A stretch of DNA of 64,000 nucleotides from Latrodectus hesperus. Taxonomy: Eukaryota; Arthropoda; Arachnida; Araneae; Theridiidae. Both the position numbers and the translations under genes were made by a program. Under the pieces are notes generated by a model. It saw only the letters and a program-made list of their open reading frames with translations, did not search any database and had not been told where the DNA came from. The first letter of the stretch is position 1. The number at the start of each line of letters is the position of its first letter. This document shows positions 26,888 to 39,349 of the stretch, piece by piece. The DNA lies in contig CM075862.1 of assembly GCA_037975125.1 (NCBI GenBank), positions 10,209,944-10,273,943 of the forward strand, read 5' to 3'.

Positions 26888-27165
26888 TTTGGGTGATTAA
26901 GACTTCGCCACAGCAAGGCTGGAAACTGCTACTCACTTGTCGTTACCCAGCGACCACCTGTCAACCAAGACACGGAGGCGAGAATCGTTGCCCGTGCCAT
27001 ACCACCATAAGCCCGTTTATAAAGTAGGCCACATTCATACATCATCACAGAAGAAAGGACAAAAAAAACTCAGAGGAAAAATAATAGCCATGCCCGAACC
27101 GTGATTTGAACCCGGGACCTATAGCTCAGGAAACGGGAACGCTAACCACGCAGACATCGGTTACC
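26888..27165 (-). mobile_element. SINE, head B + body T2 (minus)
   Basis: Same modules as the copy at 8841 but reversed and more diverged: the plus strand reads gtcgttacccagcgaccacc, then ataagcccgtttataaagta, then tgaacccgggacc and gctaaccacgcagac. The B box is intact in the form gggttcaaatc. No target-site duplication could be fixed. Confidence 0.85.
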
Positions 27166-27329
27166 ATATAAAAAATAGTTGATCAGTATTTCCTGAAAGT
27201 TTTGGTGTGTATCTTCTGAGTATAAGTAAACTTTTCCAATCATAACCATGAGTTATTCTTAAAATCAAAAGAAACGGGAAAAAATATTTATTTGCAAATA
27301 TTATTTTGTAAAAATATTACAAATATTTT

Positions 27330-27634
27330 AAAATATCCATTGTTGTTGTTGTCGTGTGCCAGCTAGGCTGACAATACGGGGTGCGCTGCTCCCCTCTTTC
27401 CAACTGAACGATATTTTGGTGTTGAGTCCGACTTCCTCAGTACACACATGCCATAGGGACCCGTTTATAGGGTAGCCAACCATTCACACCTCATTCATAC
27501 AAGGAAAGGACAAAGACAGGATAGATAGAGAGAGAAAATATATCCATGCCCAAACTAGGATTCGAACCCAGGACCTTTCTATCCGTAGACAGGGACTCTG
27601 ACCTCTAGTCAGGGCGGGCGGCAAAATATCCATT
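27330..27634 (-). mobile_element. SINE, head A + body T1 (minus), with target-site duplication
   Basis: The element 27342-27622 lies between exact 12-bp repeats aaaatatccatt (27330-27341 and 27623-27634). The plus strand starts with the tail (tgttgttgttgtcg) and ends with head A (gggcgggcggc). The B box reads gggttcgaatcc on the minus strand. Confidence 0.92.
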
Positions 27635-29560
27635 ATCATCAGTATTTATTATTATAAAAAAATTACAAATTTTTCTTATTTTATTGAACTTCACTACCGA
27701 AAGTCATCCTTATACCAATTTAATTAAGAACAAATAACAAAATTTAAAGTGATATATTTATTAAAAGCAGATAAAAAAATTTAGTATATTAATTTGATTA
27801 ATAATTTGAATAAGGATGCATCATACATATTTTTTTAAAAAAAACATTACAGTTTATAAGATATTTATCATATTTCATTAAATGTATCGTATAAAATTTC
27901 TTTGTAGGTTAAATTAGGTCGATGAGATGACAGTTAACCCTTTTATTTTTTTAATTTTATCTTCTTAATTCAAGATTTATTCTTAATTTAGTTGTGTTTT
28001 TAAATATTTAAATACATGTATACAATAAATTTAGTTCTTCGCATAACAACATTATGTTATTCGATCGATTAGCAATTCGAAAATTATTTGTTTTTTATTA
28101 TTTGCTATTTATGAAATTTATAAATTATTTTAAGAATTGATTCCAATATAAATCATATCCTAAGTATTTGTAGTTGTTTTATGTATAAGCAATCAAATTA
28201 GCATTCATAAATTATCTTAATTAGCAAATAATCCATCATAGATAATTTTTGTATGATAATTTTATATTTATAATATGCATTCAAATCCATCACTAACTCT
28301 AATCATGAATTCTATGCTGGGATTAATTGACTAAATGAGAGATATATTTTCTGGTTAAAAAGTTATGTGGGACATTTGCTTCCTTTCCCTCACATTATAA
28401 AATATATTGACCGCATTCTATTCGAGATTTTTAAATCGGAATATATTGAGACTAAATGTAAAATACAATTTCTAAATAAATGTGCGTGAGACAATTTGCT
28501 ATATTTGCTTTCCTTTCTTTACTTTGTATAATAAAATATAAAAAGCCATTTATGAATTTAAATAAAAGAAGATAGTTCAACTGTAACGAAATAATTGTTT
28601 TCAGTGAAATATTATTTGTAATCACTGTACCTGGGAATATAGCTATTTTATTTCCAGATATTGCATTTGCGAAGAAAATTGATAATCATTAATAAATACA
28701 AAGATAATCATTATTTATAATTACTGTACAAGAAATTAAATAATTGAAGGTGCTATATAGACAATTATAAGTGAAATTTTACGTGAAGAAACTGAGCTTA
28801 AAAAAATCTCTGTTTTATCCTAAGTCGATAAAACTGTCACGACTCATAATCGTAATCGTCAGATTTTTTTAATGATTGATTACGAAGCTGATCTTTATAA
28901 AAAAATTGAAATAGCAACTATCTGGAATTCGGAAACGAAATAGAAGAATTCGAAATCATTGTAACGATTACACTTTCGATGTATCATCGTCTTTTTCCAT
29001 TGTGGTGTATTTTATTTTTAATAAATATATTCACATTAAAATGTACTGTGCCTAATTACCAAGCAACGACTAAATAAATGCAGTTTTCATTGACTATACC
29101 ATGAACCAAAAATTATTTACTTTTACAAGTTCTGTATTTACGTAGAAGCAGTTATATTGTAACTATGGATGAAACATTAAACTGTCTTGAACGAATGAAA
29201 ATGTATTTTTTGAATCTATTATGGTGAAAATGATTGACATCCATGCTTCATGTATCTGCTAATAAGACATTGTTACCAAGTCTTTTATCACTGAATGAAA
29301 CATTATTGCCTTTAACAAAACACCAACTAGAAATATATTACATGAAAATAACACTCTATTTCCGGTTTAAGATGGCTAATATATAGTGACATTTTAAGGA
29401 AACAGATATAACCACTTAATGGTATTGTTTTATTAGAGTCTCGATCAATTTGTAAGCTTACAAGTAAAGCAACTGAATATATTTAAAAAAAACTACATAG
29501 GAAAGAAGTAAATATATGAAATAATGTCACAATTATAAAGTGAATTAGGTTAGAATTCTA
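27635..29560. other. AT-rich sequence, no gene seen
   Basis: About 1.9 kb without recognisable features. Confidence 0.5.
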
Positions 29561-29599
29561 TCCCCTTATCTCTGAATCCAAAAAGTTATTAAACCAATC

Positions 29600-29960
29600 T
29601 ATTACTCCTTAAATTTAAATGACGGTATCGACACCTGATCAAATAATGACTGTGCAAACGTCCTCCCTATTCCAGTTGAAAGACATCCAATTCCATGAAG
29701 AATTAAGGGCATAGACTCTCTCATCAAGATGGTTGTAGTATTTGGAATAATTCCATGCGATTCAAATAAAGTTTTATTTAGCAATTAACAATTGGGGTAA
29801 AACCCGCTTTCTAACAAGTCAACAAAGAAGAAGGAGTGGACGTACGAACTGCTACAAAAGTGAAGTGTTTATTCCACGGCTTTTAGGGTTGTTGGTGCAT
29901 TTGGCGTGAGGAAAAATGAGCCAACTTTCAAAACGCTGGCGCCAACAATGGTCTTCGGCT
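29600..29960 (-). other. unrecognised complex patch: LTR-like end and a short open frame
   Basis: On the minus strand an AATAAA signal (about 29868) is followed by a pyrimidine-rich segment, a gcgggttttacccc mini-palindrome (29803-29816) and then a 60-codon frame down to 29602 with a varied composition. The frame starts with TTG rather than ATG and resembles no protein I know. The word ctggcgccaac at about 29938 is of the type seen at retroelement primer-binding sites. This could be a remnant of an LTR retrotransposon, but no pair of LTRs or pol motif is visible. Confidence 0.2.
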
Positions 29961-30569
29961 AAATATGTCATACCTATGACTGATGCAAAAAATATCTATT
30001 ATAATCAAACAGTCATTTTTCCAATACTTTCAGAGATTTTTTATAAATAAAATTTCTCTGCGGAATTGATAAAGGATATAAGATTTTTCGCGTAAAATGG
30101 ATTTTTTCTCATAAAAATCTGTAGCACTTCCGTGTGTGCATACATTGCTATTGCACTGTTCTGCATTTTGATCAATATTATTTTTCTCACACTTTATCTA
30201 AATATTCTTATTACATTTACTTTTGTGTGATTCATTTTAGGCAGCTGATCTTAAGAGCATTATAATAATATTGCAAATCTATAAATATTTCAAGTATTAT
30301 ATTTTTATACAAACTGATGTCCTGACTCACTGCACGTGTAAGTGCGCTGACCATCCCCACCCACACAGTCTTGGATTTGCATACAAAACTACAAGACATG
30401 ATGCAATTATTGGAGTGTGTTGATTATGCAATGAACAAATCATATAAAATTAAAAGAAGAAAAATAATACATAAACTAAATGTTCGAAATAACTTCATTT
30501 CTAAGATAAAGCTTCACTTTGTGGTGCGTGTTTTTGAAAATTTATTTTCAGATTGATGTTAGTGATTTT
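29961..30569. other. no gene seen
   Basis: AT-rich sequence with one chance frame of about 60 codons (30371-30556) and no recognisable motif. Confidence 0.45.
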
Positions 30570-30771
30570 TATAATGACCGTTTCTATATACTGTAATTTT
30601 TAAATTATTTATCACTTGAACATCGTCTACTAAAAGTGGTGCAAAGAAAAGAAATTAACTTTTAAAAATCTTTAAAATGTTATTTTTTAAAAATGTGTTG
30701 AATATATATTACTGAAATTTCAATGGTCTTTTTAAGAATGAATGGGTATTTATCGTTGACCAAATATGTAG
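30570..30771. repeat. SINE-flanking segment, present again inverted at 39004-39227
   Basis: This 200-bp non-SINE segment next to the 3' end of the SINE at 30785 is the near-identical reverse complement of the segment next to the 3' end of the SINE at 38728. The shared part runs from ataatgaccgtttc up to the SINE boundary. The main difference is a long T-run at about 39131-39147 in the other copy. Confidence 0.9.
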
Positions 30772-31071
30772 ATTTAGCTTGTTGTTGTTTTGTACCAGGT
30801 AGGCTGGCAATATGGGATGCGCTGATCCACTTTTCCAACTGAACCATATTTTGGTATGGAGTCCTACTTCCTCAGTACACACATGCCAGAGGGACCCGTT
30901 TATAGGGTAGGCAACCATTCACATCCACATTCATACAAGGAAAAGACAAAGACAGGATAGATAGAGAGAGAAAGTACATCCAGGCCTGAACTGGGATTCG
31001 AACCCAGGAGCTCCATATCAACAGTCGGGCACTCTAACCACTAGACAAGGAAGGCGGCATTTAGCTTGTTG
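30772..31071 (-). mobile_element. SINE, head A + body T1 (minus), with target-site duplication
   Basis: The element 30785-31058 lies between exact 13-bp repeats atttagcttgttg (30772-30784 and 31059-31071). Head A ends in ccttccttgtctagtgg on the minus strand. This insertion is the probable source of the flank shared with 39004-39227. Confidence 0.92.
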
Positions 31072-31256
31072 ACATAACCATTTAAATGGAATCCCGTCTC
31101 ATAAAAATATGTTCTGTCCAAAATATATTGGTAGAATTGAGAATACTCAAAAACTGTTGGTAATCAAAAACAACTCTTCAGCATCCTCTTCAAATTGAAG
31201 CGATGTTTTGCAAAAACTGGATGTAATGTAGCAGAAGATAGAGAATAATGAAAATT

Positions 31257-31564
31257 AAGATAAATGATGTTGTTATTGTTGTCGTGTGCCAGCTAGGCTG
31301 GCAATAAGGGGTGTGCTGCTTCACTTTTCCAACTGAACCGTATTTTGGTGTGGAGTCCGACTTCCTCAGTACACACATGCCATAGGGACCCGTTTATAGG
31401 GTAGGCGACCATTCACCACCTCATTCATACAAGGAAGGGACAAAGGCAGGATAGATAGAGAGAGAAAGTACATCCATGCCCGAACCGGGATTCGAACCCA
31501 GGACCTCCTTATCCGCAGTCAGGCACACTGACCACTAGACAAGATGGGCGGCAAGATAAACGAT
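31257..31564 (-). mobile_element. SINE, head A + body T1 (minus), with target-site duplication
   Basis: The element 31269-31552 is flanked by aagataaatgat (31257-31268) and aagataaacgat (31553-31564), 11 of 12 identical. It lies under 200 bp from the previous SINE in the same orientation, but it has its own duplication and so is an independent insertion. Confidence 0.92.
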
Positions 31565-32299
31565 ACACTTCCGAAATAAAAAACACGTGTATTTTTCATT
31601 GTTAAAGAATTTTTAGTGTTATAAAACTATCGCTTTATATGGTGCGCATATTCAAGCATTCTGCACTCATACAAAGTTTAATCGTATTCATTATGCAAAT
31701 CTGGTTCTTAAAGTCTTCAAAAATAAACAAGCTAACAAAACATTCATTTCACGCACTCACTTCCATTTGTTGCCATTATTTTCTGGAGCCATTTGAAGAG
31801 AGATCCAGTCTGTGAAGAAAATTAACAATATCATTTTATGTTATTTTGCTAGATATCTTGTTATGCTGTACGATGGATTGTGATGCACCAGTTAACAAAC
31901 CAGATCTGAGGGAATGGGCAAGAGATGATATCTAGATAAAACAAATTACTGAAGGGCTGTTACAGAAAATGTAGCCAGGATGTTTTCTTCCGGGATTTTA
32001 ATTTTTATTTTAAAACATCTAGATACACATAAACAACAAGTACATATTTTTTTCATAAATAAAAACTTCATAAATTCCTAAATATCTTTACTTTGTAAAA
32101 AAAAATTTTTTAAGAGATTAAAATTCCAATTTTAAATTACATTTATATTAAAATCTCCTGATTCTAATATTGTTAAAAAATTAATTTTATTTTTATTGAT
32201 TACTTCAGATTCAAACAAATTCTTGGCTCTCCATTTCCATCAAGTTAGACACTGAACGCAATCCTTTACATTGACATTTTGAATCACTTGCGTGGCTAG
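31565..32299. other. no gene seen
   Basis: AT-rich sequence without recognisable features. Confidence 0.5.
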
Positions 32300-32410
32300 A
32301 AATAACGTAAGCGACATCTGAGCTGGTACATCCTAATCTAACTTCCATGTCCCTCCAACGAAAAGGATATTCGATACATAACATTTAGCGTGGATGAAGT
32401 GAAACCTAAC
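32300..32410 (-). mobile_element. old, diverged family D fragment (minus)
   Basis: The order of words (catctgagctggtac, cttccatgtccctccaacg, ttagcgtggatgaag) follows the middle of the family D element at 9527-9921 (cacctgagctggcac, ccacgtcacaccagcg, ttaacgtggacacg) at clearly lower identity. Neither end is preserved. It is much older than the intact copy only 600 bp away. Confidence 0.5.
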
Positions 32411-32973
32411 TCTTCTAACAGGTTGTTTTAGGTTGAGTCAGGTATCGAATCTATGACATTCTGAATGAAAAGAACATTATTTCACACTACAACACTACAC
32501 TTAGAAAATTATCTGTCATTTAATTATTAAATATTCATATATTTAACAATTAACAAGTTTTCTCTTTAAGTTCAAAATCTCTTTAAAAGTAGTAATTTGG
32601 CATTAGCAACACAACAACTGTTATTGGCTCTCACAAAAAGTATATTTCATTCATTTGATAAAAATACGACTAATTTTTTATAATTCACTTGTATAAAAGT
32701 TTTTCGAATCTTTCTGATATTCTTCAATATATACGGTTGCTTTTTCAGTGTCTGTGCTTTCATATATATATAAAATTTGTAAATGTACTTCCATTTCAAA
32801 ATTTATGTAAGCATCTCCAATGGAAAAAATTCAAAATAAGAATAATATATTTAAGAAATTGATCTTAAACTTTTTATGATTTATCAACAAAATGAACGGA
32901 ACAATCATTTTTTTTCGAGAATTTATTTCCCTTGAATGATATCTTGAAACAGATATCATTTACTTATTGATTT

Positions 32974-33412
32974 ACAGTGTTAATCCAGTGGCTCCGTAGC
33001 TCAGTAGAAGAGCTCCAGTGGCTCAGTAGCTTCACGCCGCTTCCCGTAAGCTCAGCAAAGTGAAGCATCATTTGCCGCGGGCAGTGGTTGGGAGGGTGAC
33101 CACGGTGTTCTCTCCTTCACTGAGTTGCTGGAACTCCGTGGGTTGGGGACGTGTCCACGTTAATCTGTGACGTCCAAAGTCCTTCCGCTGGTGCGTGGAT
33201 GTGGAGAGGAGGGTGCCAGCTCAGGTGTGGCCTCGTCACCTGACCGTGGTTCAAAAGGGCGATGCACCTTCAAAAGAGCAAAGTCGTACTTTCACCTTCG
33301 TGGTGCTCTGATCCAAACGAAAGACGCTCTCTCTTGACTTAATTCGCACAGACAAAGGCATAGCGAGCTTGGCTTGTCCAAGTGTCATAAGCAACAACAA
33401 CACAGTGTTAAT
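32974..33412 (+). mobile_element. SINE-like element, family D with tail T3 (plus), intact insertion
   Basis: The element 32985-33401 lies between exact 11-bp repeats acagtgttaat (32974-32984 and 33402-33412). Its first 45 bp contain an internal repeat (ccagtggctc, gtagctcagtag) absent from the copy at 9527. Near the start, cgtagctcagtagaagagc has the form of a tRNA A box. Tail T3 begins at about 33280 (gagcaaagtcgtactttcac) and ends with gtgtcataagcaacaacaac. Confidence 0.92.
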
Positions 33413-34019
33413 GAAGTATTGAATAGTCAGATGAGTTTTAGTTATTAACTAATATTATTAATAAAACATTTTTTTATTATTATAAAGTAAAACATTTAAA
33501 AATAAAATCCTTTAGAGCGTCGGAAAAATTCATAAAAGCATGATACGTTCAAAAGAGGGCGCTTTCTATCGCGCTAAATGTTTCTCAAGTATATTGTACA
33601 AAGTAACCTTAGCAGCCCTTAAGATGTCTACGCTGAGACAATATGGAAATAAGCGGTGACGTGGCAGTCTGGTGAAGGTGGGAATTGATTTTATTACCAG
33701 AATGTGTCTTCTTATATATTAGATTACGCAAAATACTTTTCTGTTGCGAGGACGTTAACATTTTATGCTGTCATAAGTTCTTATGTCTCTCCGCTGGAAT
33801 GGTGTGAAAGTGTGGAAGATAAAATACCAGATTCTGTATTGGCACTGTGATTGTTTGTACATGAGAGCTTCATACAGTAGTAATGTAAACTACTTTACAC
33901 AAATAACACAATAAGAATCCGGAATGGAAGATATAATCAGGAAATTTTAAGAAATGGGGAATATTTTTCTCTATTATTTGCATTCCATACATTTCTATTA
34001 TTTAAATTTTTCAATGATA
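33413..34019. other. no gene seen
   Basis: A stretch of 600 bp. 33500-33860 is more complex than average but shows no recognisable motif. Confidence 0.45.
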
Positions 34020-34155
34020 AAAACAACTGTTATAAACAAAAAACAACTTGAATAAAATCCAAGTTGTTTTATGTTTATAACAATTGTTTTTATGTTTATA
34101 ACAGTTGTTTTTATGTTTATAACAGTTTTTTAGTATATGTTTATAACAGTTTTCT
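34020..34155. repeat. hairpin fused to a 20-bp tandem repeat
   Basis: Arm 34020-34050 (aaaacaactgttataaac...) pairs with 34060-34090 around a short loop. The right arm then continues as about four degenerate copies of tttataacagttgttttta-like units up to 34155. The tandem copies are copies of the hairpin arm itself, which suggests expansion by slippage from the arm. Confidence 0.8.
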
Positions 34156-34328
34156 TATTCGAACTGATGGATAAATGGTCGATACTTCTATCTATAATTC
34201 ATGAGTTTATTAGTTCAAATCTCACATTGGATGTTAATACTAAAAATGCTTGCAGAGCGGAGTTTTATATGGAATTAGATCACTTGTGAGTGTTGAGCAC
34301 TGAAATAAAATTATTCGATTTAACTCTA

Positions 34329-34663
34329 CCCTCAAGTATCTATCTATCCTTTGTCCTTTCCTTATATCAACGGTTGCCTACCCTATAAACGGGTACCTAT
34401 GGCATGTGTGTAGAACAAAGTCGTACTTTCACCTTCATGGTGCTCTGATTAAAACGAAAGACGCTCTCAATCGACTGCCGAGCTGGCAGTGGAATGGTTA
34501 GCACTCTTGCCTTCCGTTCAACAGTTCGAGGGTTTGAATCCCACCTTGGGTATGGATGTTTGTAGTGGTTCGGAATCCATTTTAAACTGTAGGTCCCGGT
34601 CTAATTAGCCCTCGTGTGCAAAAAATGACCGTTGAGTGACAAACAAACAAACTCCCTCAAATA
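34329..34663 (+). mobile_element. three-part mosaic SINE (T1 body / T3 tail part / family E)
   Basis: Element 34339-34653 is bounded by ccctcaagta (34329-34338) and ccctcaaata (34654-34663), 9 of 10 identical, so it inserted as one unit. Part 1 (34339-34412) is body T1 without its head. Part 2 (34413-34476) is the first half of tail T3. Part 3 (from 34477) is a complete tRNA-like unit of another family, E, with A box gcagtggaatggttagcac, B box gggtttgaatccc and a tail ending gagtgacaaacaaacaaac. The first junction has the same position as in the SINE at 42603-42909. Confidence 0.85.
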
Positions 34664-36526
34664 AAATATTTGACTAACATTTCAGGGATTTCTAAGATAG
34701 GAAATATCATCTTCTACATAAACCAATTCAAATACTTTATCATTCAATCTTTATTTTTCGCGATGAACGAGTCATTCAGTCACAGGCTTTCAATCCAAAG
34801 ATACTTGGAACATTCATCAAGCAGAAATACAGCAAAAATTGCTTGTTTGGTAATACCTTCATTGATTCAACTTCAGAAGCCTCTGAAAAAAATATCCAGC
34901 GCATTCAGCGACTTTGCGTAGATAGGGGAGGAAAATTGTAATCACATTCTGTAAAGACATTGAATGTCTTGTTAGATGCCAACACAATTAAAAAGGCAAA
35001 TTTAAACTCTTTAAGAAAACGAACGCTCTTTAAAATAGCTTGAATTTAAACTTTTATAACACTGTAAGTTTATCCTAGTCATTTTTAACGCAAAAAACAT
35101 TTGCATTTTACCGATCAGTGAACCGAGAAATTGGAAATTTTTGTATAATGCCTCTGAAAAAATATTTCACTCTCTATCTTTTTTTCTAGCACAGAATGAA
35201 AAAAAAGAAATTATAATTTGCTTGCTTTCATTTTTTTCTTTTAATGCACCTTTTAATCTTATTTCTTTGGGCCGCCAATGCTTTTTACTAAGCTCTCATT
35301 TTGAATTCTGTATAATTCTTTTTAAAGTATTTTTTCCCTTTTTCTATCCCCTACCCATGGCTTAGAATTTTTTGCTCTCCTTTTTTTCCCTTCATTTTCC
35401 CTTTACTTACACCGCGGGTTTATTCAATTCCATTTTGGGTAGGGCTTCCATTTTTTTTCTTTATCTTTTTCTTTTTCCCATTTTTCGTCTTCATGCATTT
35501 CTCTGAATTTCAGTTGCTTTACATATTTTACTCGGGGTTATCCTAAAATTGCAGATTATGACAAATGAGAAGTGTCTCAGCCAATCATGTTTCAGAAAGC
35601 AATTTATGAAAAAAAAGCACATGTACGGTTCGTCTTTTTTTATTATTATTTTTTATTTCACTCTGCAAATAAGTTGAATTACTGAATGATTCGATTGGTC
35701 GACAAATCGAAGAACGCTTAAATAGAAAATTATTTTTAAGGAGTTATTTTAAACTTTCCTTTCGTCAGAAATATTTAACGCCTTTTTCCAAAAGTAAGTG
35801 GGAAAAAAATTTAATGGAATATTTTCAATGAACATCAATAAAATGAAATTTGAAATAGCACCATCTCATTTTTTTATATTTCCACTTTGAGTTACATAGA
35901 CGCAAAAATCTAACCACGGAATAAAAAATTAAGCAAATTTTTCAAATGAAAACTTTAAATGACTGATGTCTGCCGGAAAATATTCGTTTATTTAACTGGC
36001 TTTCAATAGCCAAGTAAAGAAAATCTAATAAAAAATATTTAAATTATAATTTGGTGTTTTTAGAAATTTTAAAGTACATGACATAATGTGTAAACTATCA
36101 TTTTTTATTGTTGGACAAAAAACAAATAAATAAATTTTAAAATAAAACATAAATAGTTAAATTTTATAAAATGTAATTATTAATGAATATGTTCATTAAA
36201 ATATACGATAACAAAAAGGATTGGCAAAAATTACCAATATTTATACAACGATCTCTTTTTATGTAATTTTAAAAATAAGCTCTAATTAATTTTAAAGTAA
36301 GATTAAAAGCTGAAAATTTCATAAAATACAATTACTAAAAAATTTATTTGAAATACCTAAGCTAATGTCAAAATTTAATAAAAATTCACAATATTTTGTT
36401 ACATTTTGATGTTGCACAACCTTTTAACATATACTTCCTTTAAAAATGTATGCAGTAAATTTCAAAAGTAATTAAAATGGAAATATATTTCAAGAAACGC
36501 AATTATCAAATTTAAAAATTAGTATA
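34664..36526. other. AT-rich sequence, no gene recognised
   Basis: About 1.9 kb. 35140-35560 is pyrimidine-rich on the plus strand with long T/C runs, and gives a chance 74-codon frame. No motif was recognised. Confidence 0.45.
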
Positions 36527-36823
<297 letters not shown>

Positions 36824-36827
<4 letters not shown>

Positions 36828-36846
36828 TGAATGACAAACAAACAAC
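36824..36846 (+). mobile_element. 23-bp stub of a family E SINE tail
   Basis: Directly after the TA array comes ccgttgaatgacaaacaaac, the 3' end of family E (compare 34630-34650). Nothing else of the SINE is present, so the array has replaced or displaced the rest. Confidence 0.6.
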
Positions 36847-36934
36847 TTTAAGAAAGGTACATAAATTTTAAAATAAATTAAAATTTATTGCATCTTATTA
36901 TATCCTTTTTCGATATCGCACATGTAAACATAAA

Positions 36935-37040
36935 TTGGTAGCTTCATGGATAATTATCTGACCTTCACTTTCATGGTTCCTGGGGTCGATTCCTACGTGC
37001 TTTACAGGTTTGAAATTATAATTCCTGGTTTAAATAATAA
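36935..37040 (+). mobile_element. decayed tRNA-like SINE head
   Basis: An A-box-like stretch (ggtagcttcatggataatt, about 36938) and a B box ggggtcgattcct (about 36980) are spaced as in a tRNA. The sequence after it fades into AT-rich DNA. It is a likely old SINE of a family not matched elsewhere here. Confidence 0.4.
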
Positions 37041-37345
37041 TTTTTTTTAAAACCAGGCACAAAAATAGTTTTTAAAAATAAATAAAAATACCAATAAAAT
37101 GGCAACCAAAAATGCGGTAATTGTTTCCCCTAAAAAGTTTCTTTAACATTCATGCACCTTTCATGTGATAAATAATTAAAATATAAAAAATACGGTTATT
37201 GTTTTCTATTTTTATACCTATTTTACAATAATTATGAAATTTTGCATCCTTACAAATAATAATTTTTTCCAAAAAAAAAAAAAAAAACCATCAAATTGTC
37301 TTTAGAATCTAATATTTTTTATATAATTCTCAATTCATGTATCCC

Positions 37346-37350
<5 letters not shown>

Positions 37351-37392
<42 letters not shown>

Positions 37393-37421
37393 TATGTATA
37401 TATATATATATATATATATAA
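37351..37421. repeat. (TA)n array, about 70 bp
   Basis: TA dinucleotides with a central tacatatatatgta palindrome. Confidence 0.95.
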
Positions 37422-37559
37422 CTTGTTTTACCCTCAATATTTTTATGCATATTTTAAAAGCAAATGTTTTTATACTTATTCCCAAATGTTAAAGCGCGTT
37501 GATGAATATCATGATTTATAGAAACCAAAATGTGAATCGAAAATTCTGTAAATTAATGC

Positions 37560-38727
37560 AGATGTAGATGGAAATATTCAAATACATAACAGTTAGTAAC
37601 AAATTTTTGTCAAAATGGATGAGAAAAAGGCAATTGCAATAGTCAGAATTTTTCTTTCAAGGGATTTGCACATCATTTCTGATGAAAGATGATTAGAACT
37701 TTTGTACGATTTCTTTTCAAAACAAACATGTTTCTATGACTTCCAGGAAGGCTCATTCAATTCCGGAGTATTGGCGTGTTATCAGATAAACTGGGTTAAG
37801 ACAATCCATTACAAAATGTTTTTGACTTCACAATTTCACGAATTGATGAATACGGATCCCAAATCATTCAAACTGGACGTGTGTGTCCAGTCACCAATAG
37901 TAATGACAACCACAGAAAATATATATACTTTGCTGTTTTAGCCCACAAATCTCCGGCGGCACCATTTCCACATATGTGTTACCCATGTGGTTGCAGTGAA
38001 CAATTGTATCTTGGTTTATATATCCCATACTCTGAAAGCAGTAGTCTACAGTCTTCTGAACTGTACTCTAGTATAGCACGCGCTTACGTTCCTCTACCAA
38101 TCTAATTCAGATACGATCGATTACTGTGGTAAAATGGTGTGATACCAAAGTATCCATTAGACTGTAGTTAATTGGGTCAAAAGTTTATTGCACGACAGAT
38201 TTGCTCTGTAATTTTAGAACAAAAGTGCATAAGCACAGACAGCACACAACATGTGCATTATGTTATAAAATATCAGAAAACATCACACACTTTGATGTGG
38301 AATTATCTAGGTCAGCAGTAATTTCAATGAAATATCTTTCCAATCTGAACATCTAGTACAAAATCGGAAGAAAATCTTAGATTTTATAAAAGATTACACA
38401 TTTCCGCATCTGATCCTCCATTCCACTTTAATAGAGGATATTGCTAATGCCCAAAGAGTTGTTTTAGTTGACCACTATGTTAAGGGTGTGTGGATAGTGC
38501 GTGTAGAATTGCCAGTATAGTTGCCCTACGTGAAATTCACTGAAAATCTCTGGAATACCCTAGGATACTTATACATATTTTCCCCCCTCAAATGCAGCCA
38601 GATACTAGAAAACTGCTCTGTAAGTGGAATGGTAAATTTCGGGGTGGCTTATCATCTCATGATGCACACTTGACAACCTTTGTGAACAAAGAAGGATTCT
38701 TTTATACTCTGTTAGTCACATTTTTAT
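37560..38727. other. unrecognised complex tract, possibly a decayed coding element
   Basis: This 1.1-kb tract has fewer homopolymers and more balanced composition than its surroundings. Several overlapping plus-strand frames (for example 37795-38105) have a varied, protein-like composition with clustered Cys and Pro (HMCYPCG at about 37970), then break by stops and shifts. I recognise no domain. It could be an old pseudogene or retroelement, or unique non-coding sequence. The last 40 bp run directly into the SINE at 38728 with no duplication. Confidence 0.25.
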
Positions 38728-39003
38728 GCCGACCGATGGCTGAGAGGTTAGCGTTTCTGACTCCTGAGCTATGGGTCCTGGGTTCGAATCCAGGTTCGGG
38801 CATGGATGTACTTTTCCTCTCTATGTATTCTGTGTTTGTCTTTTCCTTGTATGAATGTGTTGTGAATGGTTGCCTACCCTATAAATGGAACCTTATGGCC
38901 TGTGTGCACTGAGGAAGTCGGACTCCACACCAAAATAATGTTCAGTTGAAAAAGTGGAGCAGCGCAGAAAATATTGCCAATATAGCTGGTGCAAAACAAC
39001 AAC
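38728..39003 (+). mobile_element. hybrid SINE: head B on body T1
   Basis: The first 90 bp are head B (ccgatggctgagaggttagc, then B box gggttcgaatcc), otherwise seen with body T2. The remainder is body T1 with its CAA tail. There is no target-site duplication: the tail is followed by the same 220-bp flank as the SINE at 30785, but the sequence before the head is unrelated to that locus. Recombination inside the shared B-box region between two SINEs would give exactly this. Confidence 0.85.
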
Positions 39004-39227
39004 AAGCTAAATCTACATATTTGGTCGACGATAAATACCCATTCATTCTTAAAAAGATCATTGAAATTTCAGTAATATATATTCAACATATTTAAAAAAT
39101 AAAATTTTAAAGGTTTTTAAAAGTTAATTTCTTTTTTTTTTTTTTTTGCACCACTTTTAGTAGACGATGTTCAAGTGATAAACAATTTAAAAACTACAGT
39201 ATATAGAAACGGTCATTACAAAAAGGA
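39004..39227. repeat. inverted copy of the flank at 30570-30771
   Basis: Near-identical to the reverse complement of 30570-30771, ending at acggtcatta. It contains a pure run of about 17 T at 39131-39147 where the other copy has a short interrupted T-tract. Confidence 0.9.
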
Positions 39228-39349
39228 AGCTATTATGCAATACGAAAAGGAAGCTATTGTGCATTTCAAAATAATAAACATCTTCAGTAGTATTCATAAA
39301 TAAAAAAATAAGTGAAATACGAATAAATGTACGAAGAATATAAGTGTAT

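Noticed and set aside
29602..29784. 60-codon minus-strand frame as a host exon
   Set aside because: The start is TTG, no splice context could be argued, and no family is recognised. Kept only as part of an unresolved patch.
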